Below are positions 16,719 to 25,742 of a stretch of DNA of 64,000 nucleotides, in pieces. The notes beneath the pieces are model-generated. The model made no database searches and was not told the origin of the DNA. It saw only the letters and a list, made by a program, of their open reading frames with translations. Both the position numbers and the translations under genes were made by a program. The first letter of the stretch is position 1. Each line of letters starts with the position of its first letter. The stretch is from Nocardia sp. CY41 (lineage in GTDB: Bacteria; Actinomycetota; Actinomycetes; Mycobacteriales; Mycobacteriaceae): positions 124,001 to 188,000 of the forward strand of contig NZ_VUOS01000015.1 in assembly GCF_009829325.1 (NCBI RefSeq), written 5' to 3'.

Positions 16719-17909
16719 TCAGGCTCGCAGGGCTGCCACCGCTGCGACGAAACGATCGAGTTCGTCGAAACCGACGAAGCAGTGCGGCGAGGCGCGCACG
16801 ACCGAAGCGAGGCCGCGGCCGGTCATGTCCAGCAGGGTCGAACCGGCGTGGCTGACCGTGACCGTGATGTCCTGCGCCAGCAGCCGGTCGCGCACCGTGC
16901 CGGAGTCGACGCCGTCGACGGTGAACGACACGATGCCGCTGTGCCGGATGCCGAGGTCGCGCACGGTCACGCCGGGGATCTCCGGCAGCGCCTTGCGCAG
17001 GTGCTCCGCGCGGGCCGCGATCGCGGCGTAGACGTCCTCCGGCCCGAGTTCCAGCAGATATCGCACGGCCGCGCCCAGGCCGAGCCGGGCCGCGACGTCG
17101 CACTCCCAGAACTCGAAGCGGCTCGCACCTGGCGCGAGCCGGTAGTCCTGCGGTCCGGTCCATTCCGCGCTGTGCAGATCGAGCCGTCCGGGTTCCATCG
17201 AGCGTGCCAACTCCGGCCGAAGGTAGAGAAAACCGGTGCCGCGCGGGCCACGCAGCCATTTACGGCCGGTGGCCGACAAAGCGTCGACGCCGAGTTCTGC
17301 GACGTCCAAGGGCAACTGTCCGGCGGACTGGCAGGCGTCGAGCAGCACCAGTGCGCCGACCGAGTGCGCGATCCGGGTCGCCTCGGCGGCTGGGTTCACC
17401 AGCCCGCCGTTGGTCGGCGCGTGCAGCACCGAGACCAGCTTGACCCGTTCGTCCACCAGTGCCGCCAGTGCGTCGAGGTCGATCTGCCCGCTGCCGTCGC
17501 TGGGAATCTTCTCCACCGTGGCGCCGGTGGCGCGGGCCCGCTGCAGGGCGGCGATGGCATTGCTGGCGTAGTCCGCCTCGGAGACCAGGATGCGGTCGCC
17601 CGCGGCGAGCGGGACCGAATAGAAGAAGTCCGCCCAGGAACGCGTGGCGCTGTCGCTGAGCGCGATGCTCTCGGGTTCGGCGTTGATCAGCGCGCCGATC
17701 GCGGTCTTGACGTCGGCGAGATCGTCGAGCCGCTCGTTCGCGGCGCGATAGCCACCGACCTCCGCCTCCCGCCGCAGATGCCCGATCACGGTCTCGGTGA
17801 CGACCCGTGGCGGCAGCGACGACCCCGCGCTGTCGAGGAAGACGGGGCCGGGGCCGGGCCCGTCCACGCATCCGGGAGTGTCGGCTCGTACGCGCTCGTC
17901 GTCCACCAT
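16719..17909 (-). CDS. Class V aminotransferase-fold enzyme, EgtE candidate
   Basis: PLP enzyme of 396 residues with the NifS/SufS fold. The PLP lysine lies in SATGRKWLRGPRGTGFLY, and the DACQS segment binds the cofactor. The N-terminal FLDSAGSSLPP and HLRREAEVGGY resemble my recollection of mycobacterial EgtE, the lyase that releases ergothioneine from its sulfoxide conjugate. It is divergent from egtA, whereas in M. tuberculosis egtE follows egtD on the same strand. The assignment as EgtE rests on this context and short motifs; a cysteine desulfurase-like enzyme of other function remains possible. ATG 17907-17909. Confidence 0.72.
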   Translation of the reverse strand: MVDDERVRADTPGCVDGPGPGPVFLDSAGSSLPPRVVTETVIGHLRREAEVGGYRAANERLDDLADVKTAIGALINAEPESIALSDSATRSWADFFYSVPLAAGDRILVSEADYASNAIAALQRARATGATVEKIPSDGSGQIDLDALAALVDERVKLVSVLHAPTNGGLVNPAAEATRIAHSVGALVLLDACQSAGQLPLDVAELGVDALSATGRKWLRGPRGTGFLYLRPELARSMEPGRLDLHSAEWTGPQDYRLAPGASRFEFWECDVAARLGLGAAVRYLLELGPEDVYAAIAARAEHLRKALPEIPGVTVRDLGIRHSGIVSFTVDGVDSGTVRDRLLAQDITVTVSHAGSTLLDMTGRGLASVVRASPHCFVGFDELDRFVAAVAALRA

Positions 17910-18085
17910 GGAGCCGACCTTATCGGGTGGATTGTTCGGCTGCGTGTCGATTTCTTGTCGGTCCGCGTGGCTACGCTGGATGGATCGCCGCACGCGAATT
18001 CCGGCGGGGGAGTGGAATACCACCGCGCAGAATGGCGATAACCGAAGAGCAGCGGACTACGTCCCGGAGCCCACTGGAGGTTGGC

Positions 18086-19426
18086 ATGGCGGTCACGCTC
18101 GAGAGTCCTGAGTCGGCCGGTTGTGCCACCGAGCAGGGAGAACTTTCCTCCCGCGCGGCGGCGGAGGCATACATCGGCGGGGTGTGCTTCAAACTCGGAC
18201 CACCCACGCTGATCGGCGCCGAACTCGAATGGCTCACGGTGCAGGGTGAGTGTTCGGCGGCCGGTCCTTCCGCGGCTCCGCGCCCCCAGCTGTCCGCCTT
18301 CGCGGACGCTCTCGGACCGTACGCACCACGGTCCATCGCCCCTGATTCGCCGGCACTCGCACTGCCGGGGGGCAGCCGGGTCACTCTCGAACCCGGTGGT
18401 CAGATCGAACTCTCCAGCGCTCCCTACGGCGCTGCCGCGCAATTGTGTGATCACCTGCGCGACGATGCCCGCCTGTTGCGGGAACTTCTCGAATCCCGGT
18501 CCATCCGCACCGTTTCCGTCGCCGCGGACGCGGACCGTCGTCCCAAACGCTTGCTCCAGCTCCCGCGCTATCGCGCGATGGAACGCTCCTTCGGCGGCAT
18601 CGGTCCGTTCGGCAAGCTGATGATGTGCAATACCGCGGCCACCCAGGTCAGCGTCGACGCGGGCGCCGACCGCGCGGAGGTCACCGCCCGTTGGACCGCG
18701 CTGTACGCCGTCGGCCCGGCGCTGCTGGCCGCCTTCGCCTGTTCACCCGTCCTGCGCGGCGCGCCGCCCGGCGGGTGGGCGTCCCAGCGTATGCGGGCCT
18801 GGCTGCGGCTGGACAACGCGCGCACCCGCCCGCCGGTGCTGGACTGGGCCGACCCGATCGCGGCGTACGGCAGATGGGCGCTGGACGTGCCGCTGCTGTG
18901 CGTGCGTCGACCGGACGGGTCCGCCGAACGTGGCGACGGCGCGGGATGGTCCGCGCCGCCAGGCGCGACCTTCGCCGATTGGCTGTCCGGCGCGTTGGAC
19001 GATGAGGTCGGCCGCCGCCCCGGGATCGGCGACCTCGACTATCACCTGACCACGCTGTTCCCGCCGGTGCGCGCCTCGGGCCACCTGGAGGTGCGCTACA
19101 TCGACGCCCAGCCGGGTGACGGGTGGACCGTCCCGGTGCACGTGATCGACGCACTCGTGTCCAGCCCGTCGGTGGTCGCGGAGGCGACTTCGATCGCCGC
19201 GCCCCTGGCCGCCCGCTGGGTCGATGCCGCCCGCTACGGACTGGCCGATCCGGACATCCGAGCCGGCGCGGTCGCCCTGCTACGCCTGGCGGCCGAGCAC
19301 ACCGCGACCGATGACGCGGCACGTGCCGTGGAATCCGCCGCCGAACGATGTCGCCACGGCCGCACCCCGACCGAGGACGACGCCGAGCACGGCCTCGACC
19401 CGGAGCCTCCGGAGGCCGCCCCGTGA
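18086..19426 (+). CDS. egtA: Glutamate-cysteine ligase EgtA
   Basis: First committed enzyme of ergothioneine supply, forming gamma-glutamylcysteine from Glu, Cys and ATP. 446 residues. Family features: GAELEW near residue 44, LEPGGQIELSS, ...FGKLMMCNTAATQVSVD and the C-terminal LEVRYIDAQPGDGW. ATG 18086 is preceded by GGAGG seven bases away; the frame is open far upstream but that part overlaps the divergent promoter. It begins the egtA-egtB-egtC-egtD operon. Next comes a small overlapping ORF, then egtB. Confidence 0.93.
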   Translation: MAVTLESPESAGCATEQGELSSRAAAEAYIGGVCFKLGPPTLIGAELEWLTVQGECSAAGPSAAPRPQLSAFADALGPYAPRSIAPDSPALALPGGSRVTLEPGGQIELSSAPYGAAAQLCDHLRDDARLLRELLESRSIRTVSVAADADRRPKRLLQLPRYRAMERSFGGIGPFGKLMMCNTAATQVSVDAGADRAEVTARWTALYAVGPALLAAFACSPVLRGAPPGGWASQRMRAWLRLDNARTRPPVLDWADPIAAYGRWALDVPLLCVRRPDGSAERGDGAGWSAPPGATFADWLSGALDDEVGRRPGIGDLDYHLTTLFPPVRASGHLEVRYIDAQPGDGWTVPVHVIDALVSSPSVVAEATSIAAPLAARWVDAARYGLADPDIRAGAVALLRLAAEHTATDDAARAVESAAERCRHGRTPTEDDAEHGLDPEPPEAAP

Positions 19427-19548
19427 CCAGCAACCAGCCGCACTTTCCCGACGGCGCCCAGGTCGACCGGACCGGCGTGCGCCGAATCGCCGACAGTCGC
19501 GGCCGCGCCGACGCCGATCAGCCCGAATCTCGGAGACGTTTCTCGTGA
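19423..19548 (+). CDS. Possible 41-residue protein between egtA and egtB
   Basis: A short open frame fills the egtA-egtB gap exactly. Its GTG start overlaps the egtA stop as GTGA (19423-19426), GGAGG lies eight bases upstream, and its TGA stop overlaps the egtB GTG start as GTGA (19545-19548). The peptide is hydrophilic, rich in Arg and Asp, with no Cys and no membrane segment. I recognise no family. It may be a real coupled small protein or a translational bridge keeping ribosomes on the message. Codon composition is not decisive at this length. Confidence 0.4.
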   Translation: MTSNQPHFPDGAQVDRTGVRRIADSRGRADADQPESRRRFS

Positions 19549-20891
19549 CCACTTCCCATCCCGCCTTCACCGATCACTCCGGCGCCGAGCAGCTCCGCGA
19601 CCGGATCGCCGAGGTACTCACGCGCGCCCGGCAGCGCACCCACACCCTCACCGACTGCGTCGACGAGGCAGAACTGGTCGCCCAGCATTCGCGACTGATG
19701 AGTCCGCTGGTCTGGGACCTCGCGCACATCGGCAACCAGGAGGAACTATGGCTCGTACGCGACGTCGGCGGACGCGACCCGGTGCGCTCCGACATCGACG
19801 AGATCTACGACGCCTTCAAACACGCCCGCGCCAACCGGCCCGGCCTGCCGCTGCTCGATCCCGGCCAAGCCCGCGCTTACGTCGGCACCGTGCGCGACAA
19901 GGTCTGGGATGTGCTGGAGCGCAGCGAGCTACGAGGTCGTCCCTTGGTCGACGACGGGTTCGCCTTCGGCATGATCGCTCAGCACGAGCAGCAGCACGAC
20001 GAGACGATGCTGGCCACCCACCAGTTGCGCGCCGGCGCGGCCGTGCTCTCCGCGGCGGCCGCACCGGCCGCGACGGCGACGGTCACCGGGGAAGTCGTCA
20101 TCCCCGCGGGCGAGTTCACCATGGGCACCTCCAGCGACGCGTGGGCGCTGGACAACGAGCGTCCTGCCCACCGGGTCAGGGTGCCGGGTTTCGCGATCGA
20201 CGCGGCGCCGGTGACCAACGAGCAGTACCTGGCCTTCGTGGACGACGGCGGCTACGAGCGGTCCGAACTCTGGTCCGAACGCGGCTGGGCGCGTCGCGTC
20301 GAGGCGGGTCTGATCGCGCCGCAGTTCTGGGAGCGCGACCCGTCCGGGCGCTGGTGGCGACGGGTGTTCGGGGTGATGACGCCGCTGCGCCCGCACCAGC
20401 CGGTCGTGCACGTGTGCTGGTTCGAGGCCGAGGCCTACGCCAACTGGGCGGGTAAGCGCCTGCCCACCGAAGCGGAATGGGAGAAGGCGGCGAGGTTCGA
20501 TCCGGCCACCGGCGTCTCGCGCCGTTTCCCCTGGGGCGACGCCGATCCCGACGCCTCGACCGCGAACCTCGGGCAGCGCTATCTGGAACCCGCCGAGGTA
20601 GGGGCGTATCCGGCCGGCGCGTCACCCGCGGGCGTGCACCAACTGATCGGTGACGTATGGGAATGGACCGCTTCGGGTTTCGACCCGTATCCGGGATTCC
20701 GCGCGTTTCCTTATCGGGAGTATTCCGAGGTGTTCTTCGGCGGCGACTACCGCGTGCTGCGCGGCGGTTCCTTCGGCACCGATCCGGTGGCCTGCCGCGG
20801 CACCTTCCGCAACTGGGACCACCCCATCCGCCGCCAGATCTTCGCCGGGTTCCGCCTGGCGCGGGATCTGCGCCCGGGAGAAGGGGAGTGA
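19545..20891 (+). CDS. egtB: Ergothioneine sulfoxide synthase EgtB
   Basis: Non-haem iron enzyme joining gamma-glutamylcysteine (or Cys) to hercynine with O2. 448 residues: an N-terminal DinB-like four-helix domain with the iron ligands His61 (DLAHIGN) and the HEQQH pair His147/His151, then a formylglycine-generating-enzyme-like sulfatase-modifying domain (IPAGEFTMGTSSD ... RVLRGGSFGTDP ... GFRLARDL). GTG 19545 has CGGAG ten bases upstream. It lies in the egt operon after the small ORF. All expected iron ligands are present. Confidence 0.95.
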   Translation: MTTSHPAFTDHSGAEQLRDRIAEVLTRARQRTHTLTDCVDEAELVAQHSRLMSPLVWDLAHIGNQEELWLVRDVGGRDPVRSDIDEIYDAFKHARANRPGLPLLDPGQARAYVGTVRDKVWDVLERSELRGRPLVDDGFAFGMIAQHEQQHDETMLATHQLRAGAAVLSAAAAPAATATVTGEVVIPAGEFTMGTSSDAWALDNERPAHRVRVPGFAIDAAPVTNEQYLAFVDDGGYERSELWSERGWARRVEAGLIAPQFWERDPSGRWWRRVFGVMTPLRPHQPVVHVCWFEAEAYANWAGKRLPTEAEWEKAARFDPATGVSRRFPWGDADPDASTANLGQRYLEPAEVGAYPAGASPAGVHQLIGDVWEWTASGFDPYPGFRAFPYREYSEVFFGGDYRVLRGGSFGTDPVACRGTFRNWDHPIRRQIFAGFRLARDLRPGEGE

Positions 20892-20951
20892 GCCACGCCC
20901 GTCCGTCCGGACGGCGGTGTGCTCGCGGTCAGGCGGAGCCGGCGGGTGCGG

Positions 20952-21761
20952 ATGTGTAGACATTTGGGTTACGTCGGCCCTCCGGTGCGGGTAGGCGACA
21001 TGTTGACCCTCGGCTCTCATTCGCTGCGCACCCAGGCGTGGGCGCCACGCGATATGCGCCACGGCGGCACCATCAACGCCGACGGTTTCGGCGTCGCCTG
21101 GTGGCACGTCGGTGTGGACGACATGGTCACCGTCAGCCGTTACCGCAACGCGGCGCCGATCTGGACCGACCCGGCCGTGGAGGAAGTCCTCCCGCAGCTC
21201 GAGTCGGTCGCGGTGCTCGGGGCGGTGCGGTCGGCGACGGTCGGCATGCCCGTCGAGCGGTCCGCGTGCGCGCCGTTCACCCGCGACCGCTGGGCGTTCA
21301 GTCACAACGGCGTGGTGCCCGACTGGCGGCGCACCCTGACCGGCGTCGCCGCCGAGTTCGCCTCGAGCGCGGCCGAACTCGGCGCCGAAGACCTGTTCAC
21401 CCCGGCGCGACTGCTGGAGGCCGAGTCGGCCACCGACGCGGCCACGCTGTGGGTGCTGCTGTGCGATCTGCTGGCGACCAGCTCACCGGACGGCGAATGG
21501 TCGGCGGCTCCGGCGGCGCTGCGGCTGCTCGTCTCCGCGATCCTCGACCGGGCCCCGGAAGCACGCCTGAATCTCCTGCTCTCCGATGGCGCGCAGCTGT
21601 GGGCGACCACCTGCCACCACTCGTTGTCGGTGCTGGTCACCGACGATTTCGCGCTCGTGTCCTCCGAACCCTTCGACGACGACCCCCGCTGGCGGCCGAT
21701 CCCGGACCGCAGCCTGGTGAGCGCCAGGCCCGGCGCGCTGTCCGTCGACGCCCTCCTGTGA
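20952..21761 (+). CDS. egtC: Gamma-glutamyl hercynylcysteine sulfoxide hydrolase EgtC
   Basis: Class II (Ntn) glutamine-amidotransferase-fold hydrolase that removes the glutamate in ergothioneine synthesis. The protein must begin MCRHLGYVG, so that Cys2 becomes the N-terminal nucleophile after Met removal; this fixes ATG 20952 as the start. 269 residues. Later motifs include NADGFGVAWW and FSHNGVV, usual for this fold. It sits between egtB and egtD on the same strand. Confidence 0.94.
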   Translation: MCRHLGYVGPPVRVGDMLTLGSHSLRTQAWAPRDMRHGGTINADGFGVAWWHVGVDDMVTVSRYRNAAPIWTDPAVEEVLPQLESVAVLGAVRSATVGMPVERSACAPFTRDRWAFSHNGVVPDWRRTLTGVAAEFASSAAELGAEDLFTPARLLEAESATDAATLWVLLCDLLATSSPDGEWSAAPAALRLLVSAILDRAPEARLNLLLSDGAQLWATTCHHSLSVLVTDDFALVSSEPFDDDPRWRPIPDRSLVSARPGALSVDALL

Positions 21762-21777
21762 CCCGAAAGGCCGTGTC

Positions 21778-22749
21778 ATGACCGCAGCCACGCTGGACAT
21801 CCACCTCACCGACGACGACCTCGACGCGGCGCTCCGCTCGGACGCCCGCCTCGGCCTCACGGCGGACCCGAAGTGGTTGCCGCCCAAATGGTTCTACGAC
21901 GCCAGGGGCAGCGAGCTGTTCGAGCGGATCACCGAGCTGCCCGAGTACTACCCGACGCGCACCGAGCGCGCGCTGCTCGAGCAGGTGGTCGGCGAGATCG
22001 CCGACGCCGCCCAGACGGAGGTGCTGGTCGAACTGGGCGCGGGGTCGGCAGCCAAGACCCGCCTGCTGCTCACCGCGCTCGGCGCGCGCGGACCACTGAA
22101 GAAGTATGTGCCGCAGGATGTTTCGTCCTCAGCGCTGCGGGCGGCGGCCGACGAGGTCGCGGCCGAGTTCCCTGGTCTCGCCGTGCACGGCGTGGTCAGC
22201 GATTTCACCGACACCCTGGACAACCTCCCGCGCGGCGGCCGCCGGATGATCGCTTTCCTCGGCGGCACCATCGGCAACCTCGTTCCCGAGGAACGCGCCG
22301 AATTCCTCACCCGGATCCACGACGTGCTCGAGCCCGGTGAGCAACTGCTGCTCGGGGCGGGACTGGTCACCGACCCGGCGGTCCTCGTCCCCGCCTACGA
22401 CGACGCGGCGGGCGTCACCGCCGAGTTCAACCGCAACGTTCTGCACGTGCTGAACGCCCGCCTGCGCGCCGACTTCGCGCCGGACAAGTTCCGGCACATT
22501 GCGGTCTGGGACGCGGAGCGGGAGTGGATCGAGATGCGGCTGGAGGCCCGCGAGGACATGACCGTCACGGTCGGCGACCTCGGCCTCACCGTGCGCTTCG
22601 GCCGCGGCGAACAGATGCGCACCGAGATCTCCGCGAAGTTCCGGGTCGCGGGGCTGGACGCCGAACTCGCGGCCGCGGGCTTCGCCACCGGACACGTGTG
22701 GACCGATCCGGACGACCGCTTCGCGCTGGTCCTCGCCGGACGACGTTGA
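21778..22749 (+). CDS. egtD: L-histidine N(alpha)-methyltransferase EgtD
   Basis: SAM-dependent enzyme that trimethylates histidine to hercynine. 323 residues. Features: PPKWFYDARGSELFE and TELPEYYPTRTE in the substrate-binding region, VELGAGSAAKT as the SAM glycine motif, and FLGGTIGNL. ATG 21778, 16 bases after egtC, preceded by GAAAGG. Last gene of the egt operon; the stop lies 18 bases from a convergent gene. Confidence 0.95.
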   Translation: MTAATLDIHLTDDDLDAALRSDARLGLTADPKWLPPKWFYDARGSELFERITELPEYYPTRTERALLEQVVGEIADAAQTEVLVELGAGSAAKTRLLLTALGARGPLKKYVPQDVSSSALRAAADEVAAEFPGLAVHGVVSDFTDTLDNLPRGGRRMIAFLGGTIGNLVPEERAEFLTRIHDVLEPGEQLLLGAGLVTDPAVLVPAYDDAAGVTAEFNRNVLHVLNARLRADFAPDKFRHIAVWDAEREWIEMRLEAREDMTVTVGDLGLTVRFGRGEQMRTEISAKFRVAGLDAELAAAGFATGHVWTDPDDRFALVLAGRR

Positions 22750-22767
22750 CCACGCGGCGGTCGGTGG

Positions 22768-23415
22768 TCACCACGACGGTGCGCCGCCGACCACCGCCGC
22801 GAGCCACTCGACCAGCGGCCGCATCGTCTCCCACGCGGCGCGGACTTCCTTCGCCGTCCGGGGCGTGTCCAGCCAGGCGGGCGCGCCGAATTCGCGGCCG
22901 CAGGTGATGGATTTGTGTCGCAGCAGGTCGATGCGCGGGTGGTCGGCGTCGTAGCCCTTGGGTTTGGTCTTCAGCTTCTCACCGCCGATGGTGAAACCCG
23001 TGTCGGCGAGTTCGGCGAGGATCGCCGCGAGTTCGGGGCCGCGGACCTCGTCATCGATGGTGGCGCGCAGCTGTGCGAGCTGGTCGGGCGAGCCCTGATA
23101 GAAGCCACCGCCGACGTACAGGCCCGCGGCGTTGATCTGCACATACCAGCCGACACCCGCCCCGGCGCGCACCACCGCGCCCTGCGCGGTCTTGTACGGC
23201 GACTTGTCCTTGGCGAACCGCACGTCCCGGTAGGGCCGGAAGATCTTGGCCGTCCCGAAGTCGGGCTCCAACTCGGCCACGAGCGACTTCATCGGTGCGA
23301 GCACCGACTCGTCGTAGATCTTCTTGTGCGCGGTCCAGAACGCCTTGGAGTTGTCGGCCTCCAGGTCTTCGTAGAAGTCCAGCCCGGCCAGCGGGAAGCC
23401 CGCGAATCCGGTCAT
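22768..23415 (-). CDS. DUF2461 domain protein
   Basis: Conserved protein of 215 residues, with the DUF2461/TIGR02453 hallmarks: LDFYEDLEADNSKAFWTAHK at the N terminus, RPYRDVRFAKDKSPYKT in the middle and WYVQINAAGLYVGGGFY. Widespread in bacteria, with unknown biochemical function. ATG 23413-23415 is the family-consistent start; the frame remains open to 24111 through the next gene but out of its frame. Confidence 0.85.
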   Translation of the reverse strand: MTGFAGFPLAGLDFYEDLEADNSKAFWTAHKKIYDESVLAPMKSLVAELEPDFGTAKIFRPYRDVRFAKDKSPYKTAQGAVVRAGAGVGWYVQINAAGLYVGGGFYQGSPDQLAQLRATIDDEVRGPELAAILAELADTGFTIGGEKLKTKPKGYDADHPRIDLLRHKSITCGREFGAPAWLDTPRTAKEVRAAWETMRPLVEWLAAVVGGAPSW

Positions 23416-23465
23416 GCTCGCGCACCCGCCACGCTGGTGCCACCGAAAAGACGCATACCGAAAAT

Positions 23466-24311
23466 CTACGTGGTGAAGTCTCCGCCGAACACGGCGAATC
23501 CCACGATGAAGCCGATCACCATCCCGGTGGCCGCTGCGATCGCTGCCCATTTGCCGAGCGATTCGCCCTTGTTGTGTCCGATTATGCCGAGGATTATTCC
23601 GGCCGGGCCGAAGAGGATCGGGCAGAACAGCACGGCGGTGACCGCGCAGACGAACCCGATGATCGAGTACACCTGACTGCCCGGCTGCCGCGGCGGGGTG
23701 GCGTACGGCTCGTACCCTTGCTGCGGATAGGACGGGTAGCCGTACTGTGGCTGCTGCTGTCCGGATGCCGGATAGTCGTACATCCCGCCCGCCGGGTACT
23801 GCGGTTGCCCGCTCGGCGGATACGGCTGCTGAGCGTCGTCGGGTTGCCCCTGCGGGTAGGGCGGCTGCCCGCCTGCCCCGTATTGCGCGTGCTCGTCGGG
23901 TGTGAACCGCTGCGTCGATTCGTCGGTGGGAGGCTGGGGCGCGGAGCCCGAAAACGGTATCCCCGGCGCGGCGGGTTCGGCGCCCCAGGACTGCTGGTCG
24001 CCTCCGCCGTTGGCGCCCCAAGGGCGGGGTTCGGCGGGCTGGCCGCTGGGCTCGGCGCCCCATTGGCCGCCCAGCGGCTCCGCGGGCGGCGTGCCGCTCG
24101 ACTGCCACCATTGGTCCGCGGGCCCCGGCTCGCCCTCCGGCGGCCGCGCGGCGGCGGGATCGTGCTCGGTGGGTTGCCCGCCGGGTGTCTGGGCCGGAGC
24201 GGCGCCGGTCAGCGGCGGTGCGGGCTCGTCACCGGAGGTCTCCCCGATCTGCTTCGACGGCGACTCCGCCGGTGGCTGCTCGTCGTGGTCCGGCTCCTTC
24301 GGCGTGCTCAT
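23466..24311 (-). CDS. Proline/glutamine-rich DUF4190-type membrane protein
   Basis: 281 residues. The first ~200 residues are disordered: Pro, Gln, Gly and Tyr rich, with repeated PYP, QPQY and WGAE motifs. The last ~70 residues hold two hydrophobic segments with the DUF4190-like pattern VYSIIGFVCAVTAVLFCPI and AGIILGIIGHNKG. Such proteins sit in the cytoplasmic membrane with the long tail outside the bilayer. Function unknown. The gene lies 50 bases upstream of the DUF2461 gene, on the same strand. Confidence 0.82.
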   Translation of the reverse strand: MSTPKEPDHDEQPPAESPSKQIGETSGDEPAPPLTGAAPAQTPGGQPTEHDPAAARPPEGEPGPADQWWQSSGTPPAEPLGGQWGAEPSGQPAEPRPWGANGGGDQQSWGAEPAAPGIPFSGSAPQPPTDESTQRFTPDEHAQYGAGGQPPYPQGQPDDAQQPYPPSGQPQYPAGGMYDYPASGQQQPQYGYPSYPQQGYEPYATPPRQPGSQVYSIIGFVCAVTAVLFCPILFGPAGIILGIIGHNKGESLGKWAAIAAATGMVIGFIVGFAVFGGDFTT

Positions 24312-24406
24312 CGCACCCTCCTCGTATCGTCCCGGGTCACGCCACCATGCCTACCACGACGGACGTCTCGTGATAGCCGATTGCTACCACATGGCGCGTC
24401 GGGGTC

Positions 24407-24667
24407 TCAGAGGTCCTCGTCGTCGACGATCTCGATGGCGGCCACTTCGGCGGACCGGTTGTCGTCCTCCTCGTCCTCGACGCGGCGGTCGCTCGCAGTC
24501 CACTCCTGATCCAGCTCGTCACCGATGCCGAGCCTGCCGTCGTCCTCGTCCTCGTGGTAGCGGATGCGCAGGTCCTCGGGCGGATCCTCGATGTTGCGCT
24601 GGTACTCGCGGATCTCGTCCTCCTGGTCGTCGTCCCCCATCTCGGTTTCCAACGGGTCACGGTCCAT
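24407..24667 (-). CDS. Small acidic hypothetical protein
   Basis: 86 residues, with Asp and Glu making up well over a third of the chain, no Cys and no hydrophobic segment. The coding frame has the expected G/C-rich third positions. ATG 24665-24667. It lies between prs and the DUF4190 gene, on the same strand, separated from prs by a hairpin terminator. I do not recognise the family. Confidence 0.65.
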   Translation of the reverse strand: MDRDPLETEMGDDDQEDEIREYQRNIEDPPEDLRIRYHEDEDDGRLGIGDELDQEWTASDRRVEDEEDDNRSAEVAAIEIVDDEDL

Positions 24668-24712
24668 ACTCCCAGTATCCCCACCGATCGCCGCGACTAA
24701 CGCGAACGCGAA

Positions 24713-24746
24713 AACGGCGGCCCGGACCGGAGTCCGAACCGCCGTT
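24713..24746 (-). terminator. Hairpin terminator after prs
   Basis: AACGGCGG (24713-24720) pairs with CCGCCGTT (24739-24746), and an inner CGGAC/GTCCG pair extends the stem. Read on the minus strand, the hairpin is followed by TTTTCG, as in an intrinsic terminator, 16 bases after the prs stop. Confidence 0.75.
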
Positions 24747-24761
24747 CCAGCAGTGTGGGGG

Positions 24762-25742
24762 CTAAGCGTTGCCGTTGAAAAGGCCGGTCACCGAGCCGTT
24801 TTCGAAGACCTCGCGGATGGTGCGCGCCAGCAGCGGCGCGATGGACAGCACTGTGAGCTGCGGGAACTTCTTGTCCTCGGTCAGCGGCAGGGTGTTGGTC
24901 ACCACGACCTCCTTGGCTCCGCAGTTCGCGAGGCGCTCCGCCGCGGGGGAGCTCAGCACGCCGTGGGTCGCGGCGATGACCACGTCACCCGCTCCGGCGT
25001 CCTTCAGCACCTTGACCGCGCCCGCGATGGTGCCGCCGGTGTCGATCATGTCGTCGATCAGGATGCAGGTGCGGCCCTCGACCTCGCCGACCACACGGTT
25101 GGACTTGACCTGGTTGGGCACCAGCGGATCGCGGGTCTTGTGGATGAAGGCCAGTGGCGAGCCGCCCAGCGAGTCGGCCCACTTCTCGGCGACGCGCACC
25201 CGGCCGGAGTCGGGGGAGACGACGGTGATGTGCTCGAGGCTGTAGTTGGTGCGGATGTACTCGGCCAGCTGCACCTGCGCGTGCATGTGGTCGACCGGGC
25301 CGTCGAAGAAGCCCTGGATCTGGTCGGTGTGCAGGTCGACGGTGATGATCCGGTTGGCGCCCGCGGTCTTCAGCAGGTCGGCGACCAGGCGAGCCGAGAT
25401 CGGCTCGCGGCCGCGGTGCTTCTTGTCCTGGCGGGCGTACGGGTAGAAGGGCAGCACCGCGGTGATCCGCTTGGCCGAGCCGCGCTTGAGCGCGTCGATC
25501 ATGATGAGCTGCTCCATCAGCCACTGGTTCAGCGGTGCGGGGAAGCTCTGCAGGACGAAAGCGTCGGAGCCGCGGACCGACTCCTCGAAGCGGACGAAGA
25601 TCTCGCCGTTGGCGAAGTCCCGCGCGACCTGCGGGGTGACGTGGACGTCGAGTTCCTTGGCGACCTGCTCGGCCAGCTCAGGATGGGCGCGTCCCGAGAA
25701 GAGCATCAGGTTCTTCTGGTTGTCGATCCATGACGCGGTCAC
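24762..25742 (-). CDS. prs: Ribose-phosphate pyrophosphokinase
   Basis: Makes PRPP from ribose 5-phosphate and ATP for nucleotide, His and Trp synthesis. 326 residues. Motifs: FANGEIFVRFEESVRG, the flexible catalytic loop RQDKKHRGREPIS, the PRPP-binding CILIDDMIDTGGT, and ITVDLHTDQIQGFF. GTG 25740-25742 overlaps the glmU stop by four bases (translational coupling). The glmU-prs order is the same as in mycobacteria. Confidence 0.96.
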   Translation of the reverse strand: MTASWIDNQKNLMLFSGRAHPELAEQVAKELDVHVTPQVARDFANGEIFVRFEESVRGSDAFVLQSFPAPLNQWLMEQLIMIDALKRGSAKRITAVLPFYPYARQDKKHRGREPISARLVADLLKTAGANRIITVDLHTDQIQGFFDGPVDHMHAQVQLAEYIRTNYSLEHITVVSPDSGRVRVAEKWADSLGGSPLAFIHKTRDPLVPNQVKSNRVVGEVEGRTCILIDDMIDTGGTIAGAVKVLKDAGAGDVVIAATHGVLSSPAAERLANCGAKEVVVTNTLPLTEDKKFPQLTVLSIAPLLARTIREVFENGSVTGLFNGNA

